Shown: positions 1-11,117 of the stretch, piece after piece
Layout of the letters: every line of letters starts with the position of its first letter
Numbering within the stretch: position 1 is the first letter of the stretch
Source of the DNA: Acheta domesticus
Lineage: Eukaryota > Arthropoda > Insecta > Orthoptera > Gryllidae
NCBI GenBank assembly: GCA_031308135.1
Contig: JAHLJT010009419.1
Span: 37,503,221-37,567,220, forward strand
DNA length: 64,000 bases
Direction: 5' to 3'
Notes under the pieces: generated by a model
What the model saw: the letters and a program-made list of their open reading frames with translations, nothing else
Told to the model about the DNA's origin: nothing
Database searches by the model: none
Program-made: the position numbers and the translations under genes

Positions 1-115
1 GCGTCGCCCGTGAAGCTCACCGCCCCCACCGCATGCGCGCCACTCGCCTTGTCGCAACGGAGGGCGCGTCCGGGTCAGGGAGAGGCACTTGCGCTGTACG
101 CCGCCCATTAAAAAT
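1..115. other. Right edge of a CpG-rich island
   Basis: The first 115 bases are rich in CpG and then pass abruptly into AT-rich DNA, with a CCATTAAAAATC stretch at the border. No convincing open frame is present. This is one of about thirty such islands in the window, cut by the window start. Confidence 0.5.
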
Positions 116-158
116 CTTGTAAAGAAACTAGGCAATGCCCGAAGTGGCGAGCTGTATA

Positions 159-410
159 TACTGCGATTTTTCTAACTGCGACCCTCAAGGCCACTCAAAT
201 CCCGTCTTCGCGATGGAATATGTCAGGCATTTCGCGTCTTTTCTCGGTCTTGCCGGTAGAAGTCGCATGATCGCAAGCTCTGCTTCATACGGTCGCGATC
301 GTGCGAAATCTAGCGAAACGACTGAGAAAGACGCGAAATGCCGTGACATATTCTATCGCGAAGATGGGATTTGAGTGGCCTTGAGGGTCGCAGTTAGAAA
401 AATCGCAGTA
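159..410. mobile_element. Palindromic MITE with TA target duplication
   Basis: Two arms of about 95-110 bp, 159-250 and about 302-410, are reverse complements with few mismatches. The ends read TACTGCGATTTTTCTAACTG. A TA lies immediately outside each end (157-158 and 411-412), as expected for a Tc1/mariner-type insertion. The roughly 50-bp centre is itself partly palindromic. The element carries no transposase; the similar short open frames on the two strands are the same arm read twice. It is a non-autonomous fold-back element. The Tc1/mariner assignment rests only on the TA duplication. Confidence 0.7.
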
Positions 411-412
411 TA

Positions 413-2440
413 GTTTTAAGTTATCTTTAATTAGTATTTTTAAGATACTGCCCTCCACCATCTCCACAGCCAAAACGGCTGGAGAAAGTAATGTAACCCG
501 TTATTTGAATAAATTACCGCTCCTCCAGGGTAACTGGAGGGAGGAAAATTGAAAAAAAAAGTACGCCGGCTGGAGATGGGCGATGTGGCCGGGCAGTCCA
601 TACTTTGGTTTTTCTATAGTAGCCGTTGACTTTAGGTCATTGTTACATCTCCTACTTTTTTAAATGAATCTATTTATTTAATTCGCGAGCATCCTTCTCG
701 ACGAGGCTTATGGCCTAAGAAATGTGCTTACCACTGTTAAAAAGATTCAGTTTATACTGCAGGAGGTATAACAATAATCAGGGTCGTTTTAACAGCTTTA
801 AGGAAACTTGGACCGAAGTTGATTTGGGGAACCCCTATTCTTACTTTCACCCCCCCCTCAGTTTGAAGACAAGTTTTGTTAAAAACTAAACATCTCATCA
901 CCAACTGACATTCTCGCAATAACCAGCAACATTCCCTATTACAAATATTATCCAATGATGCGCGGCACATCACTCCGTTATGTCAATTTTTTTTGCGTAT
1001 AGTTTAATCATTCATCATTTTTATGCGGTTTTTATTTTATTTTTAGAAAAAAATAGTATTAAATAATCTTTTTAAGAAATATCCGAGGCCCTGGTCCCCG
1101 GCCCATTGGGCCCGTGAATTAACACGGGCTTGATACTGACCTAATGTCATCGGCAACTGTAGAAAAAATCCAAGTATCCAGTTCAAGCTGACTCGTGCAC
1201 AGATTTTACTCAGAGGAATTTTGTATATTTTTTAATTAACGAAGAGTCCAGTTGATTAAATCTTGCAATTTGAAAACACGAGAAGAAGTTTCAGTTGGAA
1301 TATCTGCGAAAACAAGATACCTGCATAACTTAATGGTTCTTAATCTACCAATGGAAATAAACTTCAAGAAGAGTTTATGATGAAGTTAAAAAGTAGAGAT
1401 ATTAAGTTACACCCGCAGTGCCTTAATCATAACAATAGTACATAAAAAAATATGATGTGAACACGCCAAGGAGAGTTGGTTGACAGCGTTGATTCTTGTC
1501 GGCTGTCCGCGTCGGAGTCAATCAACTTGTCTGAGAGTCATTTACATTATTTATGGCCGATAAAAGATGTCGACTGAGGTCTGCTTAGAAATGACGCGGC
1601 AATTTGTAATAAATTAAATGTCTTCTTAAGGGTCTTTTAAGAGTCGGTTAATATTAACAATCATTACGAGAAAATTACTGTATATTGCTTTGAAACCCGT
1701 AAACTTATAATTATGGAAGATCGCCGATATAATACAGCTTTTCGATAAATAAGAGCAGACATTACGAACGTTAGAAATGAAGGTACGTATATGATGAGCT
1801 CTTTGGTTTGAATGAACTGGAGGAGGAATTCATGATTGGACGTCAAGATGAGAAACAATGTTTACATAAAAAATAAATCTTTGGAGATGACTCAAAGGGT
1901 AATTATAATTCAACTTAAAGTATACTCTAAAGATAAGGTAAAAATTATAGTGTTTTCTGTTCAGCTATTATTGTAGATAACTGGATTTTCCGGTATTTGG
2001 ATGATTTTGAGTTATATTTCATATATAAACAAAACAGCAATTATTATCGTGAGTGGCATTTTATTTTAGCTGACTTTAGATACTTTCATTTTCTATTATT
2101 TGTCGTATGGTTGCTGTGACTTGTAAGACAGTATGTTTCATTAGGTGTGGGTCCTTTTTTCTGGGGGGGGGAGCATAGGCTATTCTTACGTTGCGCGTTG
2201 ATGCAAATCGGCACCGTAGGAGGAGAGACACTGCAAGGAAATGTGCCCTGTCCTACCATTACCATCTCTGACATCTGATTTGAACTCTTGTTCCTTTCAC
2301 AGCTGACTTTCCGCTTCCCCATCTCCACCACACTAGCCTGCTCCGCCGTCCTAAGTCCTTTCAACCCTTCCTTCGTCGTTTTAGCGAACGTTTCACCCAT
2401 GCCGCCGACTCTGCCGTCGTCAATACCACGGTCTCCTCCG
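413..2440. other. AT-rich non-coding interval
   Basis: I see no gene here. There is a short perfect hairpin at 1110-1129 (GCCCGTG, loop AATTAA, CACGGGC) and a 7-bp stem around 520-540. No extended codon-like stretch is visible on either strand. Confidence 0.5.
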
Positions 2441-2940
2441 CCGTCGTCTTCTCCGTCGTCTTCTCCGTCGTCTTCTCCGTCGTCTTCTCCGTCGTCTTCT
2501 CCGTCGTCTTCTCCGTCGTCTTCTCCGTCGTCTTCTCCGTTGTCTTCTCCGTCGTCTTCTCTGTCGTCTTCTCTGTCGTCTTCTCTGTCGTCTTCTCTGT
2601 CGTCTTCTCCGTCGTCTTCTCCGTCGTCTTCTCCGTCGTCTTCTCCGTCGTCTTCTCCGTCGTCTTCTCCGTCGTCTTCTCCGTCGTCTTCTCCGTCGTC
2701 TTCTCCGTCGTCTTCTCCGTCGTCTTCTCCGTCGTCTTCTCCGTCGTCTTCTCCGTCGTCTTCTCCGTCGTCTTCTCCGTCGTCTTCTCCGTCGTCTTCT
2801 CCGTCGTCTTCTCCGTCGTCTTCTCCGTCGTCTTCTCCGTCGTCTTCTCCGTCGTCTTCTCCGTCGTCTTCTCCGTCGTCTTCTCCGTCGTCTTCTCCGT
2901 CGTCTTCTCCGTCGTCTTCTCCGTCGTCTTCTCCGTCGTC
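2441..2940. repeat. 12-bp minisatellite CCGTCGTCTTCT, about 42 copies
   Basis: About 500 bp of a 12-bp unit in tandem. Most copies are identical. A block of five adjacent units at about 2560-2608 carries CTG for CCG, and one unit near 2537 has TTG. The unit contains no stop codon in any of the six frames, which explains the long acidic Asp/Glu-rich and Lys/Thr-rich open frames on the minus strand and the Ser/Pro frame on the plus strand. I read these as artefacts and not as genes. Confidence 0.93.
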
Positions 2941-3320
2941 GGCGTCATCCTCCCAGCCGTCACTTCCGCCTCCTCCGAGATTCCCGCAATTCTGACGTCC
3001 CCGCGGTCTCCTTTTTCCGCCATTCCGTCGCCGAACCCCCAACCGTCCCCCGCCCTTTCCCTTCCTCGTGCGGCCTGCGCGCCCGCCCGTTCGCCCGCGG
3101 CGCGTGCGTTGACCGTGGCCAATGCGTAATGGCGCAGCCACGCGGCGCCCGCCCGTCGCCCCGTCATCAGAGGCTAATGGGCGCCTGGCGATGCGAGGCG
3201 CCGCGGCGCCGGCCGCCCCCAGGCGAATCCCTCGCGGGGAATCACTTCGCGGCCTCCTTCTTTCCCTAATGAAATGGGCGTCGGCTGAGCGCCTCGGCCT
3301 CTCATTACCACATGTGCGTG
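2941..3320. other. CpG-rich island with TAAT motifs
   Basis: GC-rich DNA follows directly after the 12-bp array. It contains several homeodomain-type cores set in CpG-rich sequence: GTAATGG at about 3126, CTAATGG at about 3174, CTAATGAAATGG at about 3266 and CATTACC at about 3303. The open frame over it (3122-3511) is Arg/Ala/Pro-rich and looks compositional. A regulatory island is the more likely reading, which is an inference. Confidence 0.4.
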
Positions 3321-5080
3321 TTCTTTGGGGGGCGCTCTTTAAACATCAAGCCGTTCCTGACTCTTTATGGTTGTTTCATCGTATATGTACAAATATTTTG
3401 AACCCGAATATTGCAAAAGTAATCTCTGCTCCTGACTGTGGGTTGTGTCTACGGAATTTATATCTTGTGTTACGAGGGGAAAGACTGTTTGTCTACATCA
3501 GAGAGATATGAGACTTGATCTTCACGTGTAGAAGATAAATTTGGGCGGTGAATGTAGATATCTTTAACTACGTGACTGCATGTGGACGGTCCGTAGAGAA
3601 TTACACTAGATTGCATTTGTAAAACAGGCACATACCACTTACATTCTTCCGGCAAACAGCCAAATTCGTTGGAGCTCCTGGAACTGTGTTCCTCCCAGTA
3701 CACGCAGAATCGGGGTTCGGGGGCGAGGATGCGGGACGATCGCAGACGGAAGCGCCGTAAACTAAGCTGACGGCGATGCGGTGTTGGTGCTGGATGTCCG
3801 GAAACCGCCGTTGCTGTGCCAGAGATTGTTTTATAATGAAGTGAGCATTTTACTGCTTTCCAGCTTTTTAATTAAGGCACGCGACTCTTCATTGTAATTG
3901 CTCGCATTTATATAACGGACCACTTCCGGAAAGACATGGCTTCTTGAGTGCCATGCGACGTATGAAGGTCCACGATGTGAATAAGTTGCTGGTGTACTCT
4001 GCGTGACGGAAAGATTAAATGATCTTGCTGCGCTCTAGGATCGAGATAAGGAGTACAAATGCTTTTTCTAAATTACAATGGAAACCAAAAGAATTGTCTA
4101 GCTAGTATTACGCCTATGGTCAGTAGTAAGGTTAGTAATAACATGCGCTAAAATCTCTAGGGTTACTGTGTAACTGAATGTTTGTTTCTGGTTTCGGAAG
4201 ATTATTCTAACTGAATATTCATTTACATAATCATTTATTATAATTTAAAAAGCATGAATTTATAGATATTTCTTTTTTTTGCATTTGAATTCTCACTTAC
4301 TCGTATTCACTTTTCTAAGATATGAAAATTCGTCATCTAAGATCTGAAAAGCTCTTAGCGTCCAAAAGCTCTCATCCTAATGTGCTTGTGAGTAAGAATT
4401 ACAATTTGTGTATCTTCATGAGATCTGATTCTATGAACAAATCCAGAATACATTCCGGCTGCTCTTCTATCTTAAGAACTGTCAATCGGCAATGGTCCAT
4501 TACAATTCACTGAATTTCGACAATAATTTAGTATTTTTTTCTGCTTCTCGTAATTCTTTAAAAATGATCATTCGGCATTTTGTAGCTTCTAGCATCCGTG
4601 TTCCGTTTTCACTGCAGAGAAATGAAGATGGGCAATAATATCCCCGTTTTATTAAGAAAAACATTTTTCGACGTTTTTGTCTACGACGCAAGTATGATAG
4701 GTTAAATGTACTTGCGAGGCCGAAACTGAACTCTTGCCCTTATCTGACTTTTCCATGATTTCCTCCGGTCAATAGTAGATGGATGTCGGGGGAACCCTTA
4801 AAAACGGGTCGGCAACCGGTCGGCATCCTTCCTACCCTATCCTGTCCTACTCTCATCCTCGGAGTCGGGCGATGGAGTAATTATATCTTCAAATGTCGCC
4901 CCATTCATGATCTAGGAAGAACCATACTGTATGTGTTTATCAGGCCTATGTGTGTACAATAGTGGTGTACCAATGAAGAACACAAGAGCAACAAAACTCG
5001 TGATGTCTTCTTGTCGCAAGTGATCCTGTTCGACCTTGTCTTTTCGAAGCGCGTTCCGTTTTACCCCAGGGCAAGTAGGA
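3320..5080. other. AT-rich non-coding interval
   Basis: Nothing gene-like is recognised. Short open frames of 60-77 codons on both strands have no familiar motif and use AT-rich codons like the background. Confidence 0.45.
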
Positions 5081-5335
5081 GTGTCGCTGCGATTCCAACC
5101 CAACGAACGTTTCGAATCCTCTCCTTGAGCGATTTTCCGGTTCATTGCGCGGGCACGTGCCGCCGATCCTCCTCCCGTTCCTCTGTCGCTCCGCCCCCGC
5201 CCCCGCCTCCGCCTCCGCCCCGCCCACCGCCCCCGCCAGAGGGCAGGCGCACACCTCCTGAACGAGAACTCCTCGGAGGCGGCGGAATGAGAGCGCGATG
5301 CGATCGTCATGCGAAATGGGTGAGAAAATGAGGGG
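5080..5335. other. CpG-rich island with CCGCCC/CCGCCT tract
   Basis: The island is centred on an irregular CCCCCG/CCTCCG tract at about 5190-5240. Open frames on both strands are Pro- or Gly/Arg-rich and appear compositional. Confidence 0.45.
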
Positions 5336-7315
5336 TAATACGGGCATAATGACTCAGTTAATGACTCGGAAATGGTCGATATCAAAGCTTAATCATAGGT
5401 CTACTTGTGCAAAATCCACCAACTTAATGTTGGTAATTAGAAAAAATGCTAGTAGGACACGTTTCAATCAAATAATCATAACATTTTCTATGCAACTCTT
5501 TACAAAATTGACATGAAAGCAAATAATTGAGTAATTCCATTCTAATTTTTGAATTAATTTGCTTAATTAATTGTATATAATATTGAATGAATTTTAAATT
5601 ACACTAAATATAATAATAAAAAATTAGAAGTAAAATAAATGTTGAAATTTATTAATGTTGAAAAGTGAATTGGTTTTATAAAATGTTGCATCATATATAC
5701 CAGAAATTTGATTTATCAATTTAAGTGGCAAGGAAATAATACAAAAACGATCAATTTTGAGATCCTACTGGAACAAATGAAGGAATTTGTCATTAAACAA
5801 ATACTTTCCCCTAATCAGAACAGATTAGCTCTACACAGATTGGCATGTTACAGCACTCAGAATATGGAGAGGAGAAGTACAAATCGTCTGCTGCAATAAG
5901 GAGATTGAAATTGCAGTGAAGTTGTAATGATGGAGAGACCGGTTGCCGAGGGCGCCCTCCGGTACTTGTCTGACAACCTGAACCTGGATTATTTCGTCCA
6001 CAAATTACGTGTACGTGGATGAGAAATTGTCCGCAATTTGCCAGAGAGGTTATATTCCCAACATGTAATCTTCTTCCGCAGTTCACAAATTCTGATCGTG
6101 GCGTCGGCTTGTTTAAGAGCCTTGATGTAAGCGTGCCTGGAAAGTACATCTCGATTAATGGTGACTTAATTTACTGCCGAAATAAGCTTTACCATTTTTA
6201 CAAAACATAGTTTCCGTCATTTATTATTTATTAAATATTCGATGGTTTGTTTTTTTATACGGTAGACTTACAACATATAAATAAATAATTAGTGAAAACA
6301 CGAATTTGTCTTTTCGAAGTATTTATCTCATTCCTTGCCATTAATAGAGAAGGGGCCTTGCTGGATGGTTTTGGAACAAACGACTGTTCAGGAAAAGAAA
6401 TGAGAGGTACTGTTTGTTTTAAAAGGTCTCAAGCTTAAAGCCGTTCTAGTTCTCTACTTTTCAATGTGGAGTATCTCTCATGAAATGATTTGTCATAATG
6501 AGCCTTTGTCTTCGCAAATGCCTCGGATGTTCACATCAAGGTTTTCACGTGTGTGCTTATAGAGTTGATGAAGGGTCGTTTGTAAGCGTTGAGAGACAAT
6601 AGCGAGAACGGAATCTCAATCGCAAACATTCATTTAGTTTGATAAATTGTGAATGTAGCTTATTTTTTTATTTTACCAAGCAGTATATTAAAAAGTTGTA
6701 GAAAAAAATAACTTAAATGGCTTCGAAAGGCTATAGTGAAGTATAGTAACAAAGTGGATAGAAGCAACGAAAATACTGAAGAATAGCTAGATTTTGGGAT
6801 ATAATATAACATTGTAAAGTAATTGTCAAAACATGGCTGTTGGCTTTTCACACCATTACGTAACTCATCTGAATCCTCATTCTATCCACAATTACCCATC
6901 TCTCATCATGATTAACTCTTCATAATCACCATACATCTTTCACGCAGAAGGCAAAGACGAACCACTTCTACGATCACTCACCGAGGAAAGCGAAAGAAAA
7001 AAACGTAAGCCTCTTCCCTTGCCTACTCTCAAAAATGACTACACCACACAATACATTACACGCCACGATTTTATTTTCCAAGATTTCCTTTTCGTTTTTT
7101 GTGCGTGCTACCTTAGTTCGGCACATTTATTTATTTTATTTTTACGACCAAAAACGGTTAAAAAACTGTGTGCGTACTATGGGGAGAAGTGCAATAAGTG
7201 CTTGGTTTCTTAATACGACACACTATACGATAAGAAAACCGCCGCTTCCTTGATCTCCAATTCCAACCAGATTTTCAGCTATCTCTCCCAATCTGCTGCC
7301 TCCTTCCCTTTCCCA
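5335..7315. other. AT-rich non-coding interval
   Basis: Strongly AT-rich, especially 5520-5720, with no recognised gene or repeat family. A moderately GC segment at 5930-6130 has short open frames on both strands but no known motif. Confidence 0.45.
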
Positions 7316-7540
7316 CGAATCCGCGGCGTTTGCTCCGCGTGCCCGCGCCCGGCACAAGGGGGCCTTGAGCGCCCCCGAATCCGCGTCGGCGGCGGCGGCT
7401 TGAGACGCGCGTTATCTGCCCCTTCGCGCGCCGCTGCGCCCTTCGCTCGTCAGACGCCGCGCGCGGTTCCCCGCCGCCCAACGGCACACTGGGCCGAAAC
7501 GCGCCGCGCGGCACACGAAAGAGACCGTCCAAAACAGGGA
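7315..7540. other. CpG-rich island
   Basis: Compact island with many CGCG steps and sharp borders with AT-rich DNA. Both strands are open over part of it, with Arg/Ala/Pro-rich translations typical of composition. Confidence 0.45.
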
Positions 7541-7796
7541 TACATTTTTACTTTCTCGCCTTACGAATACTTCGTAAGAAGAGAAAGTTATGTAATCGTG
7601 CGGCGGAAAACGGGGAATTTTCGCCAGAAAATCTCTATTATATGGTCTGGTGACAAAAAAGTGGATAAAATCTGTTGCTAAATTTAGAAAAAAAAATTCT
7701 CTATCTTGTTTTGTTATTTAAGGTCGCATCAACTACTCGGTCATTAGCGAACGCTATTGGATGTAACGTTATGGTGTGAGGATTAAACGATATGAT

Positions 7797-7935
7797 GATG
7801 ATAGGGGTCAAAGGACGAACACATACAACCATGCCCGAGAGAGGACGAACACATACAACTCGAACCCGCTACCCCACGGTCCAAGACCACTACGGCACTA
7901 CTGGCTTAATCTCGGTCACGGGGCCGACAGGGGTA
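7797..7935 (-). mobile_element. tRNA-derived SINE fragment (SINE-5)
   Basis: Read on the minus strand, this begins with a tRNA-like head and contains a box-B-like GCGGGTTCGAGTTG just before a TGTATGTGTTCGTCCT block. That block occurs twice, about 40 bp apart, on the strand read here as GGACGAACACATACAA. No cloverleaf-perfect tRNA can be drawn, so this is not a functional tRNA gene. The assignment rests on box B and the tRNA-like spacing. Confidence 0.4.
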
Positions 7936-9090
7936 CATTTTGTCAGAGAAAAAACATAACTAAAAATCTAGATTGGTAACTAGATTAGTACCAATCAGAT
8001 CTGAAATAAACGATGATTCCAGTCGCCATTTTAATTTTTTTTACAAAACATAACTAATTCTGTTTAATGCAAGCCTCTAATTATTTTTTCCCAAATGTAT
8101 AACGTGCTGTGAATAATTTAGTTTCAATCTAACTTCCGTGTCTGTATATTGTGTGAAAGGTTTGGAGCAGCAACAAGCCACACTAGTCATAGTCATAGGA
8201 AGTCTCCACGCGCTATTTTAAATGTAAAAATATGGATTTTCGTCAAAGTATCACCTATGCTGTTGCTTAGTACTAAGTCCTTTAGATATTTGTGTAGGGC
8301 GTGGGACGATATGGAGATGAGACACTTCATCACAGTTCTTAGATATTTCTGCTTCCTTTATTATTTTAGCACATTCTTCTGAAATTAATTTTTTGCCAGA
8401 AAACACTAACGATATTACCATGATTTTGTACGAATAGTTTTAACATTGCCTCTTTCTAGGTTCAAGATTTTCTTAAATAAACTGCCATACGCAAGGATTG
8501 ACGCAGAATGCGTCCTGTGATCTATTGCTCAGGAACATTGGAAAGGAAGCCTACTTCGTGTTTAGATAAAAAATTGGAACAATATGTATTTTTACTCATG
8601 GAGATCCGTCTTCGACTTGCACATTTGGCTAATTGTCACAGAAATCTTCACATTTACCAAGCTCATTCGTGAAACTTGATCACTTCCTATTATGAAGAGA
8701 TGGGAACAGACAGAACTTTGGGTACGTTCATATCTTTATGATGGTATCTCTACTTACACACATGTCACTCCCCCCTTTTCACCCTTATCCATTGCCGACT
8801 GTTGATTTGAAGAGGAAGCGAGTAAGTTTTGGTGTGAATCGTTTCATCTTTTAAATTTTTTCTGGAATTTGTCTTCTTTCCTAAATCAAAATCTATTTTT
8901 ACCAGTGTTATTGATGTGTAATTTCATTAGTTGAGCTCTCTATTATTCCTTAATTTAATTTTAAACAAACACTGAACACTTTCTATACAACAACGTATGA
9001 CAAGTCCTTCTTCACAACAGTGTCTCAATAGTTATGCACGTACTTTCGGTGACTGGGAGGGATATAGACCAGAGGCGCGTTCTCCAGTCT
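7936..9090. other. AT-rich non-coding interval
   Basis: No gene, SINE or inverted-repeat element is recognised here. Confidence 0.4.
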
Positions 9091-9380
9091 CCAGCTTATT
9101 TCGGACCAGTGCGTGGCACGGCTACCCTCGCCCGCACGATAGCGCCGAACATTGCGCGGCAAACAGTGAACATGGAGCATCGTGCTGCTCCAACGACCCG
9201 CCCCGCATCTGTTCTGTGTCGACCTCCGTCTGCAACGGATCACCCTTGCCTCCCTCGCTGCCGTATCTCACCCCCGCGGACGGGCTTCCGGGCCGCTCGC
9301 CTCCCCTCCTTCCACACCCCTCCCCATTCCCAACCCCTCCTACATGCCCCCGCCACCACGCCGTACACTGGGCCGAAATG
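9090..9380. other. GC-rich, C-biased island
   Basis: A pyrimidine-rich GC island (CCTCCC and CCCAAC runs at 9290-9350). Five overlapping frames are open across it with Pro/Ser-rich or Gly/Arg-rich translations. The longest plus-strand frame (8997-9659) runs on into the SINE at 9423, so it is not a natural protein. Confidence 0.4.
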
Positions 9381-9422
9381 ACGAAAAATATTATACTCGT
9401 AGTTAGCACCTTATCTTTACAT

Positions 9423-9658
9423 GGCGTGACTCGGGCCATCAGGCCCGCTCTTCCGTCTGACCACGCAAATTTCGCTACGCTGCGTTCACCATCTAGAGGA
9501 GAAAGAAGATATTACTCGGACGACGAAACAGGCAATTTAGAATTTAGCTCGGATTCTTCACTTAGGCTTGAGGATATTCTACATGCAGTAAATCTCCTTG
9601 GGACAGCCGTCTTTACTTCCCCTCCAAAGGAAGGCATTCGAAGGATTGTTTCCCCCTA
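9423..9658 (-). mobile_element. SINE-2 body, 5'-truncated, reverse orientation
   Basis: This segment aligns in reverse complement with the body of the SINE at 18698-19030. They share the GGGCCTGATGGCCCGAG block, the GCGTAGCGAAATTTGC block and the AAGATCCTCAAGCCTAA-like block, in the same order with scattered substitutions. The tRNA-like head is missing, as is usual for 5'-truncated retroposons. Apparent protein similarity between the two places comes from this shared repeat. Confidence 0.8.
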
Positions 9659-10110
9659 AGTAATTAATAAAGGGAAAATACATAATAAAAAAGAAATTAA
9701 TAAATATAAAATTCTGCGTGAAAATCAAGCTTTTTTGTTATAAGTATGAGGAGATATTGTGCGATGTGATACTATAAATTAGTTTGGTGTTCTATTGCAA
9801 TCGCAACGTGTTCCCTATAATTTTGTTGAAGTGTAATATTATAATTCTCCATAATGGCAAATAACTTGGATTATTGAAAATAGAACGAAACTTCTTAAAT
9901 TATATCAAGTCCCAAGTTACTGTAAGCGTGAATAAAGAAACGTCTATTTCTACGGCTCTTCATTTAGAAAGTAAACGTACATTTTGAAGCCATAAGAAAA
10001 CCGAGACAGTTATTTTATTTTTTAACTTCGAATTGATTCATTTTAAAAATTTAAATTATATATGACAGTTTAAAAATCCTTAGTTATGTTCTAAGCCCAC
10101 ACATGTTGCC
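9659..10110. other. AT-rich non-coding interval
   Basis: Nothing recognised; no long open frame. Confidence 0.4.
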
Positions 10111-10425
10111 ATTTCGACCCACTGCGCGCCGCCTTATCGCGCCACGCAGCTCAGTCGCGGCGGGCGGGGTCCGCGCCACTTTGTAAAAACCGTCCTCCGG
10201 TTGGAGAATAATCTGCTCAATTATTAAGCGACACCGCCTTCAATTATTGAGGCGCGCGGTGAGCGGGGTTGCGACCCTCTGCCCGCCGCGCCGCCCCACC
10301 CCGCCCCGCGCCAGCCGGCTTCCCCCGTTCCGGAGACAAAGCCAGAATGCGCCACTGCCTGCCGCCCCGCGACGCCCGGCGCTGGCGGAGAGGAAATCGC
10401 TGCATTGCAGACGGCCTCTCGCGGG
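10110..10425. other. CpG-rich island with paired TCAATTATT motifs
   Basis: A GC-rich island that includes two TCAATTATT cores at about 10218 and 10240, the second embedded in the near-palindrome TCAATTATTGA. Paired ATTA-type sites in an otherwise CpG-rich block suggest homeodomain binding, an inference from motif shape only. The island ends at the TTAA used by the piggyBac-like element. Confidence 0.45.
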
Positions 10426-10429
10426 TTAA

Positions 10430-10903
10430 CTCAGGAGTGCCCGCAATAGGTAGACTCATGCTAGTGCCCGCAATGTATCTCTCAGATACAGCTGCAACTT
10501 TTTGTGAATGCGAATGATCTGAAGATCCATTTACTGAAATACCTATTTTATTCAGTGTGTACATGTCCCCCAATGCAATTGTTAATGAATCTTACCCTGC
10601 AGAATTCTTGTCTGAACACTTATGGAGAGATATGCCATGATATGTACCTCTCAGGACAGGACAGCTCACAATGCACTGGCGCCATAGCGCCCAACGTGTG
10701 TGACAGATATCGCCCAGCGCGGCGATCAAGTTTCAGCATACTCACGGGAAATGATTCGGCAAAAGGATAAAAATAAAAGGCCAGGCGATCTCAGAAAAGT
10801 ACAATGAAGGAATACATGAACTATCAGACGAATGATGCATCGCAATAATTCAGAAAAATTGTCGTGGCTTGGATCTCGCAGATCTATTGCGGGCACTCCC
10901 GGG
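10430..10903. mobile_element. piggyBac-like MITE, TTAA duplication
   Basis: The ends are inverted copies: CTCAGGAGTGCCCGCAATAG at 10430 and its counterpart CCCGGGAGTGCCCGCAATAG read inward from 10903 (two mismatches). TTAA flanks both sides (10426-10429 and 10904-10907), the classic piggyBac target. A subterminal AGTGCCCGCAAT repeat occurs again near 10465. There is no transposase. The right TTAA is made from the TTA target copy plus the first A of the adjacent Harbinger-like element, so this element inserted after that one. Confidence 0.75.
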
Positions 10904-10906
10904 TTA

Positions 10907-11114
10907 AGGCGGCTTCACGCATTCGGCAGTAGAGACCGATTGCGAAATGCCGAGATGTTCCGTAAATGTTCCCTTCCTTTGATGGGTCCTGAAGACCAAC
11001 ACATTTCGCGTAGGGTGAGCATCGAAAGTTTGGCTTCTGGCAAAACAATACATCTCCACTATTCGGGATTAGGCGAGCGGTCGCTCGCTATTTGCGGAAT
11101 GTGTGGAGCCGCCT
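10907..11114. mobile_element. Harbinger-like MITE (short copy), TTA duplication
   Basis: Its termini match the consensus AGGCGGCYYCACRCATTCGG in inverted orientation and it is flanked by TTA at 10904-10906 and 11115-11117. The same termini and the same TTA flanks occur on the 688-bp element at 49892-50579, which identifies the family. Three-base TWA duplications are typical of PIF/Harbinger transposons. The 208-bp interior has no coding capacity. Confidence 0.75.
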
Positions 11115-11117
11115 TTA

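Noticed and set aside
752..870. A minus-strand GVPQ..FGP.FL string resembling the reverse-transcriptase motif of non-LTR retrotransposons
   Set aside because: Only a dozen residues match loosely. The flanks lack the following YxDD block or any other domain, so chance is more likely.
2086..3141. A 351-codon acidic repeat protein on the minus strand
   Set aside because: The 12-bp unit has no stop in any frame. The flanking translation has no known motif and does not look conserved.
8997..9659. A 220-codon plus-strand gene
   Set aside because: Its C-terminal third is the reverse-oriented SINE-2 body and the N-terminal part is a C-rich island with five open frames.
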